A program made the translations under genes and the position numbers. From DATCLS01 sp035265325 (GTDB lineage: Bacteria > Actinomycetota > Acidimicrobiia > Acidimicrobiales > VFJN01): a DNA stretch of 64,000 bases. Positions 59,454 to 64,000 of the stretch are shown piece by piece. Position 1 is the stretch's first letter; each line of letters opens with the position of its first letter. Under the pieces are notes generated by a model, which was not told the origin of the DNA, ran no database searches, and worked only from the letters and a program-made list of their open reading frames with translations. The stretch is taken from assembly GCA_035265325.1 (NCBI GenBank), contig DATFOS010000154.1, positions 1 to 64,000 of the forward strand, written 5' to 3'.

Positions 59454-60965
59454 GTGATCAAGGAGTGGCAAGAGGCGTTGGGCGGACGGCGCCTGCTGGT
59501 CAGCGGGTTCGGCAAGTGGGGCGGGGGTGTCTACGACGTCACGTCCGGGCGGGCGGAGGCGCTCGACGACCTGCCCACGGCCGGGCTGGCCCCGGGCGGC
59601 GGCCGTCTGTGGCGGGTCCTGCGGGCACCGGGCGAGCGGTCGGGGACGACCGAGCTGCTGTCCTACGACGGCCGCGGCGTGCGCACGTACGACCGGCTCG
59701 ACCGCGTGCGCGACCCCCACGACGTGTGCTGGTTCGCCGGGGCGCCGCACCTCGTGTCGAGCTGGGACGACACCGTGTGGCGCGTCGAGGCCGGCGGCGC
59801 CCTCACCCCCGTCTGGTCGGCGCCGACCACGGGGCCGGGCGGCCGGGTGCCCGATGCCTGGCACCTGAACTCCCTGGTCGAGGTCGGCGGCGGCCTGCTC
59901 GCCTGCGGCTTCGGGCGGACGGACCGCCACAAGGGCTGGAAGGCTGCCCCCGAGTCCGGCACCGGCTACCTCGTCGACCTGCGGACCGGCCGCGACGTGA
60001 TCATCGGCCTGTGCTGGCCACACACCCCCCGCCGGACCGCCGACGGCTGGCTGTTGTGCGAGTCCGCCATCGGCTGCCTCACGGCCTGCGCCCCCGACGG
60101 ACGCATCCTGCGCCGGGCGGACCTGGGCCGCTTCACCCGCGGCCTGGCGGTCCTCCCGGGCGAAGCCGGGCCCGGGCCTGGCGTTCCCGGCGGGGCCGGC
60201 CGGGCCGCCCGGTGGCCCAGTGGGGCCGGGCGGTGGGCCGTCGTCGGCGGGAACGGGCACCGTGCGGTCGACGACGACCGGGCGGAGGTCCTGGTGGTGG
60301 ACCTGGCGACGATGGACGTCGTCGACCGCATCGGCCTCCCGTGCATCGAGGTCTACGACGTCGTGCCGGTCGCCAACGCCCTGGCCCGGGGCCTCGAGCT
60401 GGGCTTCGGCGCCAACGCCGGCCGGGTGGTCGACCAGGCCCGCGCGCCCACGCTCGCGCCCGACCAGCGGCCGGCGCCGGCCCGGGCGCAGGTGGCCCTG
60501 GCCCCCGCCCGCGTCGCCCGCCCGCTCGCCGCCCTGGGCGAGCGGCTCGCCCCCGAGGCGGCCGGCGCCTGCGGCCTGCGCGGCCGCCTCCCGACCCGCA
60601 TGACCGCCGGGACCGCCGGCGTGGTCGCCGTCGACGTGGTCAACGCCTCCCCGTTCCCCCTCGGCTCGGTCACGCCCAAGATCGTCAGGCTGGCGGCCCG
60701 TTGGGCCGACGCCGACGCGTACGCCGACGGCGACATCCGGGGCGGCGGGCCTCCCCGGTTCGGCGGGGCGCCGGCCCTGGTCAACCCGCCCGTCCCGCTC
60801 CCCCGGGTCGTGTTCCCCGGCGATCGCGTGCGGGTGACGGTCCCCCTGGAGGCCCCGGACGCGCCGGGCACCTACGTGCTGCGGGTCGCCCTCCGCCAGG
60901 CCGGCCTGGGCTGGTTCGGCGTCCGGCTGGAGGCGACGGTCGCCGTGACGCCGTCAGGCTCCTAG
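59454..60965 (+). CDS. Beta-propeller protein, DUF4915/TIGR03032-like
   Basis: 503 residues from GTG 59454 (VIKEWQEALGGRRLLVSGFG). Repeats of about 45 residues with GVYDVTSGRAEAL, VRDPHDVCWFAGAPHLVSSW, DAWHLNSLVEVGGGLLACGF and RTDRHKGWKAAPE recall the DUF4915/TIGR03032 propeller. The last 100 residues form a separate beta-sandwich (AGTAGVVAVDVVNASPFPLG; VTVPLEAPDAPGTYVLRVAL), like wzt C-terminal or other carbohydrate-binding sandwiches. No signal peptide. Function unknown; the operon with the two-component pair is the best clue. Its TAG stop overlaps the convergent VOC stop. Confidence 0.65.
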   Translation: MIKEWQEALGGRRLLVSGFGKWGGGVYDVTSGRAEALDDLPTAGLAPGGGRLWRVLRAPGERSGTTELLSYDGRGVRTYDRLDRVRDPHDVCWFAGAPHLVSSWDDTVWRVEAGGALTPVWSAPTTGPGGRVPDAWHLNSLVEVGGGLLACGFGRTDRHKGWKAAPESGTGYLVDLRTGRDVIIGLCWPHTPRRTADGWLLCESAIGCLTACAPDGRILRRADLGRFTRGLAVLPGEAGPGPGVPGGAGRAARWPSGAGRWAVVGGNGHRAVDDDRAEVLVVDLATMDVVDRIGLPCIEVYDVVPVANALARGLELGFGANAGRVVDQARAPTLAPDQRPAPARAQVALAPARVARPLAALGERLAPEAAGACGLRGRLPTRMTAGTAGVVAVDVVNASPFPLGSVTPKIVRLAARWADADAYADGDIRGGGPPRFGGAPALVNPPVPLPRVVFPGDRVRVTVPLEAPDAPGTYVLRVALRQAGLGWFGVRLEATVAVTPSGS

Positions 60966-61366
60966 CGGCCGCCACCCTCGCCGGGCGTCGACCGCGCCGG
61001 CTCGAACAGCTCGACGGGGTTGCCGGAGGGGTCGCGCACCAGCGCCTGGCGGCCGCCCGCACCCTCCGTCACCTTGCCCCACACCTCGATCCCGTCCGCG
61101 GCCAGCTCGGCCAGCGTGCCGTCGAGGTCGTCGGCCACGAGCTGGAACCGGTTCCAGCCGCCGGGTCGGGGCCTGCCCTCGCCGGCCTTGCCCGCGCTGC
61201 CGGCCCCGGGAGCGTTGAGCAGCAACCGCAGCCCGGCGCGGTCGAGGGCGGCGAAGCCCGGCGCCGGGTGCATGGCCACCTCGAACCCGAGGCAGTCCCG
61301 GTAGAAGGCGACGGCGGCGTCGACGTCGTCGACGATGTAGCGGACGCTGGCGACAGTCGTTGTCAT
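60962..61366 (-). CDS. VOC-fold (glyoxalase/dioxygenase-like) protein
   Basis: 134 residues. Paired beta-alpha-beta modules: VRYIVDDVDAAVAFYRDCLG and FQLVADDLDGTLAELAADGI, ending RDPSGNPVELFEPA with the metal-binding glutamate. The first-module histidine position is V-R-Y, so the metal set is incomplete; such proteins often bind or resist small electrophiles or antibiotics. AGGAG precedes ATG 61366. Divergent from a TetR gene with a shared operator, so probably induced by its ligand. Confidence 0.87.
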   Translation of the reverse strand: MTTTVASVRYIVDDVDAAVAFYRDCLGFEVAMHPAPGFAALDRAGLRLLLNAPGAGSAGKAGEGRPRPGGWNRFQLVADDLDGTLAELAADGIEVWGKVTEGAGGRQALVRDPSGNPVELFEPARSTPGEGGGR

Positions 61367-61395
61367 GGCTCTCTCCTCGCAGGTGTCCTTCCGTG

Positions 61396-61401
61396 ATTAT
61401 A
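61396..61401 (-). promoter_or_regulatory. Consensus -10 box TATAAT of the VOC gene
   Basis: Minus-strand TATAAT, 29 nt before ATG 61366. It overlaps the TetR operator candidate. TAGCTT 17 bp upstream is a weak -35. Confidence 0.6.
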
Positions 61402-61420
61402 GGACTCGATCGTCGCATAA
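61397..61420. promoter_or_regulatory. TetR operator candidate
   Basis: TTAT-NN-GAC-N6-GTC-NN-ATAA: 24 bp with symmetric arms, lying between the divergent VOC and tetR genes. It covers the VOC -10 and abuts the tetR -10 (TACACT, 61423-61428), so binding would block both. Confidence 0.6.
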
Positions 61421-61475
61421 GCTACACTGGCGTCCCAGAAGTAGCCACCCCATCCCTCCAACTCCCGGAGCCGCC

Positions 61476-62084
61476 GTGGACCCCCGCATCGAACGCACCC
61501 GCCAGGCCGTGCGCCGGGCGACGCTCGAGGTGCTCGGGAGCCGGGGGTACGCCGCCTTCACCGTCGGGGCGGTGTCCGAGACGGCGCGCGTGGCGAAGAG
61601 CACGATCTACCGGCACTGGCCGACGCGCCTCGCCCTCGTCGCGGATGCCCTCGAGACCCTGAACGAGCAGCCGCGGCCGGTGGTCACCGCCGGCACCGCC
61701 CGGCAGGGGGTGGAGGTGCTGATGGGACACCTGGCGGCCGCCTTCGAGGACTCCACGCTGTCCGCCTGCATCCCGGCGCTCGTCGAGGCGGCCGAGCACC
61801 ACGCCGAGGTCGCCGACTTCCTGCACGCCTACAGCGCCCGGCGACGCCAGACGCTGGTCGACGTGCTGGCCGCGGGCGTGGCGTCGGGCGAGCTGGCCTC
61901 CCACCTCGACCCGGAGGTGGCGGCACTGGCGCTCTCCGGGGCCGTCGTCTACTGCCGCACGATGACGGACGCGCCCTTCCCGCCGGACCGGGTGCGGACC
62001 CTCGTCGCCCAGGTGCTCGGCCCCGCCCCGGAGGCCCTCGAGGCCCCGCCGGCCCCGGGCGCCGGGCGAGCCGTGGCGCCCTAG
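61476..62084 (+). CDS. TetR family transcriptional regulator
   Basis: 202 residues from GTG 61476 (GGAG 5 nt upstream); the frame is open to 61365, but the added part overlaps the promoter. Helix-turn-helix TVGAVSETARVAKSTIYRHW at about 32-51, preceded by TRQAVRRATLEVLGSRGYAA. The ligand domain is of the AcrR/TetR_C type with PALVEAAEHHAEVADFLHAY. Likely a repressor of the VOC gene and of itself. Its TAG stop overlaps the convergent lysS stop. Confidence 0.92.
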   Translation: MDPRIERTRQAVRRATLEVLGSRGYAAFTVGAVSETARVAKSTIYRHWPTRLALVADALETLNEQPRPVVTAGTARQGVEVLMGHLAAAFEDSTLSACIPALVEAAEHHAEVADFLHAYSARRRQTLVDVLAAGVASGELASHLDPEVAALALSGAVVYCRTMTDAPFPPDRVRTLVAQVLGPAPEALEAPPAPGAGRAVAP

Positions 62085-63541
62085 GCCTGCTCGGGGCGCA
62101 GCGTGGGGAACAGGACGACGTCGCGGATGGACTGGGTGTCCGTGAGCAGCATGACCAGCCGGTCGATCCCGATGCCCAGGCCCCCCGTGGGCGGGAGGCC
62201 GTACTCGAGCGCCCGCAGGTAGTCCTCGTCGACGGCCATGGCCTCGGCGTCGCCGGCGGCGCGCTGGCGGGCCTGGTCCTCGAAGCGGCGGCGCTGCTCG
62301 TCGGGGTCGGTCAGCTCGGAGAACGCATTGGCGATCTCGCGGCCGGCCACGATCGCCTCGAAGCGCTCGACGGTCTCGGGCAGCTCCCGGTGGTCCCGTG
62401 CCAGCGGCGAGACCTCCTTGGGGTAGTCGGTGACGAACATCGGCCCCCACAGTTCGGCCTCTGTCGTCTGCTCGTAGACCTCGAGGATCAGCTTGCCGGG
62501 GCCCCAGTCGTCCTTCGCCTCGACGCCGTGGTCGGCGGCGATAGCCCGCAGCTCGTCGAGCGGCATGCGGACGTCGAGGCGTACCCCGGCGTGCTCCTCG
62601 ACCAGCTCGGTGAGCGAGGCCCGCGGCCACGGCGGCGTCAGGTCGACCTCGCGGCCGCCGTAGGTGACCACGGGCGAGCCCGTGACGAGCCTGGCGAGGT
62701 GGGCGATGAGCTCCTCGGTCAGCGCCATCATGTCGCCGTAGTCGGCGTAGGCCTGGTACAGCTCGAGCATCGTGAACTCGGGGTTGTGCCGGGTCGACAA
62801 CCCCTCGTTGCGGAACACGCGGCCGAGCTCGAACACGCGCTCGAACCCACCCACCACCAGCCGCTTCAGGTACAGCTCGGGGGCGATACGCAGGTAGAGG
62901 TCGACGTCGAGGGCGTTGTGGTGGGTGACGAACGGCCGGGCCAGCGCCCCGCCGGGGATGGGGTGGAAGACCGGCGTCTCGACCTCGACGAAGCCGCGGT
63001 CCTCCAGCCAACGACGGATGCCGGACATCACCTGGCTGCGGGCCAGGAACACCGCGCGGCTGCGCTCGTTCGCCCACAGGTCGGCATAGCGCTGGCGGTA
63101 GCGCAGGTCGGTATCGGTGATGCCCTTCCACTTGTCGCCGAAGCCGCGGCGGGCCTCGGCCAGCTGGTGCCACGACGCCACCTTGACCGACAGCTCGCCG
63201 GTCTTGGAGCGGATCACCTCGCCGGTCGCCACCACCCAGTCGCCCAGGGTGAGGGAGGTGAGCTCGTCGTAGCGCTCGGTCCCCTTTGCGGTGGCCATGA
63301 GCTGGATGGCACCGCTCGAGTCGCGCAGCGTGGCGAAAGCCAGGCGGCCGATGTCGCGCAGCAGCATGACGCGGCCGGCGACGGTGGCGGTCACGCCGGT
63401 CTCGCCGCCGGCCTCCAGGTCGACGTGGGCCGCCTGCAGGTCCGCGGCCCGGTCGGTGACCTCGACGCGGTACGGCGGCCGCAGGGGCTCGGCCGCGTCG
63501 GCCGGCGGCACCACCTCGGGCGCGGAGTTCTCGTCGCTCAC
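62081..63541 (-). CDS. lysS: Lysyl-tRNA synthetase, class II
   Basis: 486 residues from GTG 63541, overlapping the coaX stop (GTGA). OB-fold anticodon domain (VTATVAGRVMLLRDIGRLAF), class II motif 1 EVETPVFHPIPGGALARPF, motif 2 FERVFELGRVFRNEGLSTRH with NPEFTMLELYQAYADY, and motif 3 LPPTGGLGIGIDRLVMLLTD. Charges tRNA-Lys. About 45 Pro/Glu-rich residues at the N-terminus are extra. The coaX-lysS pair is a conserved actinobacterial arrangement. Confidence 0.97.
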   Translation of the reverse strand: MSDENSAPEVVPPADAAEPLRPPYRVEVTDRAADLQAAHVDLEAGGETGVTATVAGRVMLLRDIGRLAFATLRDSSGAIQLMATAKGTERYDELTSLTLGDWVVATGEVIRSKTGELSVKVASWHQLAEARRGFGDKWKGITDTDLRYRQRYADLWANERSRAVFLARSQVMSGIRRWLEDRGFVEVETPVFHPIPGGALARPFVTHHNALDVDLYLRIAPELYLKRLVVGGFERVFELGRVFRNEGLSTRHNPEFTMLELYQAYADYGDMMALTEELIAHLARLVTGSPVVTYGGREVDLTPPWPRASLTELVEEHAGVRLDVRMPLDELRAIAADHGVEAKDDWGPGKLILEVYEQTTEAELWGPMFVTDYPKEVSPLARDHRELPETVERFEAIVAGREIANAFSELTDPDEQRRRFEDQARQRAAGDAEAMAVDEDYLRALEYGLPPTGGLGIGIDRLVMLLTDTQSIRDVVLFPTLRPEQA

Positions 63542-64000
63542 TGGTTCTTCTCGTAGATCAGGCGGAGGCGGTGGAGCGTGAGCCACGGCTCGTGGTGGTC
63601 GATGGTCTCGGACAGCGGCGTGATCAGGCCGGACAGCCCCCCGGTGGACACGACGCTGGCCTTCTCACCCAGCTCGGCCTCGATGCGGTTCACCATGCCG
63701 TCCACCAGGGCGGTGTACCCGTAGATCACGCCGGACTGCATCGACTCGACGGTCGAGCGGCCGATGACGTGGCGGGGCTCGACCAGCTCGACCCGGCGCA
63801 GCGCCGCCGCCCGGGTGAAGAGGGCGTCGAGGCTGATGTCGATGCCCGGGAAGATGGCGCCACCCATGTACTCGCCCCGGGCCGAGATGGCCTCGAAGGT
63901 CGTCGCCGTGCCGAAGTCGACCACCACGATCGGGCCCTTGTAGAGGTCGTAGGCGGCCACCGCATCGGCGATGCGGTCGGCCCCCACCTCCTTGGGGTTG
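63538..64000 (-). CDS. coaX: Type III pantothenate kinase (5' end cut by window)
   Basis: The last 153 residues are present; the start lies beyond base 64000. PKEVGADRIADAVAAYDLY, VVDFGTATTFEAIS (phosphate-binding, catalytic Asp region) and GGAIFPGIDISLDAL are CoaX hallmarks, and STGGLSGLITPLS is the second phosphate motif. It phosphorylates pantothenate, the first step of CoA synthesis. Its TGA overlaps the lysS GTG. Confidence 0.94.
   Translation of the reverse strand, partial: NPKEVGADRIADAVAAYDLYKGPIVVVDFGTATTFEAISARGEYMGGAIFPGIDISLDALFTRAAALRRVELVEPRHVIGRSTVESMQSGVIYGYTALVDGMVNRIEAELGEKASVVSTGGLSGLITPLSETIDHHEPWLTLHRLRLIYEKNQ

Noticed and set aside
56952..60965. Single plus-strand frame that would fuse upstream sequence to the propeller protein
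   Set aside because: It crosses the kinase and response-regulator genes in another frame; GTG 59454 just after the regulator stop is the sensible start.

Overview
The window is about 64 kb of very GC-rich chromosome, almost fully coding, with roughly 63 protein genes, one tRNA and no insertion sequence, prophage, CRISPR or rRNA that I can see. The gene content (HemQ, DUF3039, CysO-type sulfur carrier, ClpC, DisA next to RadA, CIRCE-controlled groEL, many GTG/TTG starts) points to Actinomycetota. The acidic lipoproteins and the Liv and FtsH variants make me favour class Acidimicrobiia, but that class assignment is inference. Both ends are cut: a NIPSNAP protein at the left and the type III pantothenate kinase coaX at the right.

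Region by region: 1-8.7 kb holds mixed metabolism (NIPSNAP protein, small membrane protein, GNAT enzyme, a CBS-citrate synthase fusion, PAC2 protein, amidase, AI-2E-type permease, shikimate-kinase-like domain, Nudix hydrolase). 8.7-12.6 kb is the nitrogen operon amtB-glnB-glnD. 12.7-15.8 kb has a CoA-disulfide-reductase-like flavoprotein, two unknowns and larE. 15.9-21.5 kb is a branched-chain amino-acid-type ABC importer, with livK convergent to livHMGF. 21.6-30.4 kb has hemQ and then a one-directional envelope cluster: DxGTGS mini-protein, methyltransferase, sulfatase-fold membrane enzyme, lipoprotein and a divergent FtsH-like protease. 30.5-39.8 kb carries a large secreted hydrolase, a DUF983 protein, a phosphatase, groEL with two CIRCE operators, cysO, glycerate kinase and convergent otsA/otsB. 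40-51 kb is a conserved actinobacterial core (tRNA-Thr, rlmB, ispF, ispD, a Crp-type regulator, disA, radA, an LppM-like protein, clpC). 50-64 kb has a prenyl synthase, sulfotransferase, small regulators and repair genes, an MFS exporter, a two-component system with a propeller protein, a TetR/VOC pair, and lysS-coaX.

Many genes without a Shine-Dalgarno sequence carry a TANNNT hexamer 6-8 nt before the start codon, the pattern expected for leaderless mRNAs; this also fixes several start codons. The backbone rlmB-ispF-ispD ... disA/radA ... clpC ... lysS-coaX follows the order I recall from Mycobacterium (Rv3579-Rv3600), but cysS and carD are missing from their usual places and a Crp/Fnr regulator sits beside ispD.

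The most unusual items are the CBS-citrate synthase with a Crp-type site upstream, LivH with an extracytoplasmic N-terminal domain, the FtsH-like protease and its operon, CysO ending in Gly-Gly-Gln, a HIT-like protein without its histidines, and an open reading frame that joins a degenerate kinase to a permease.
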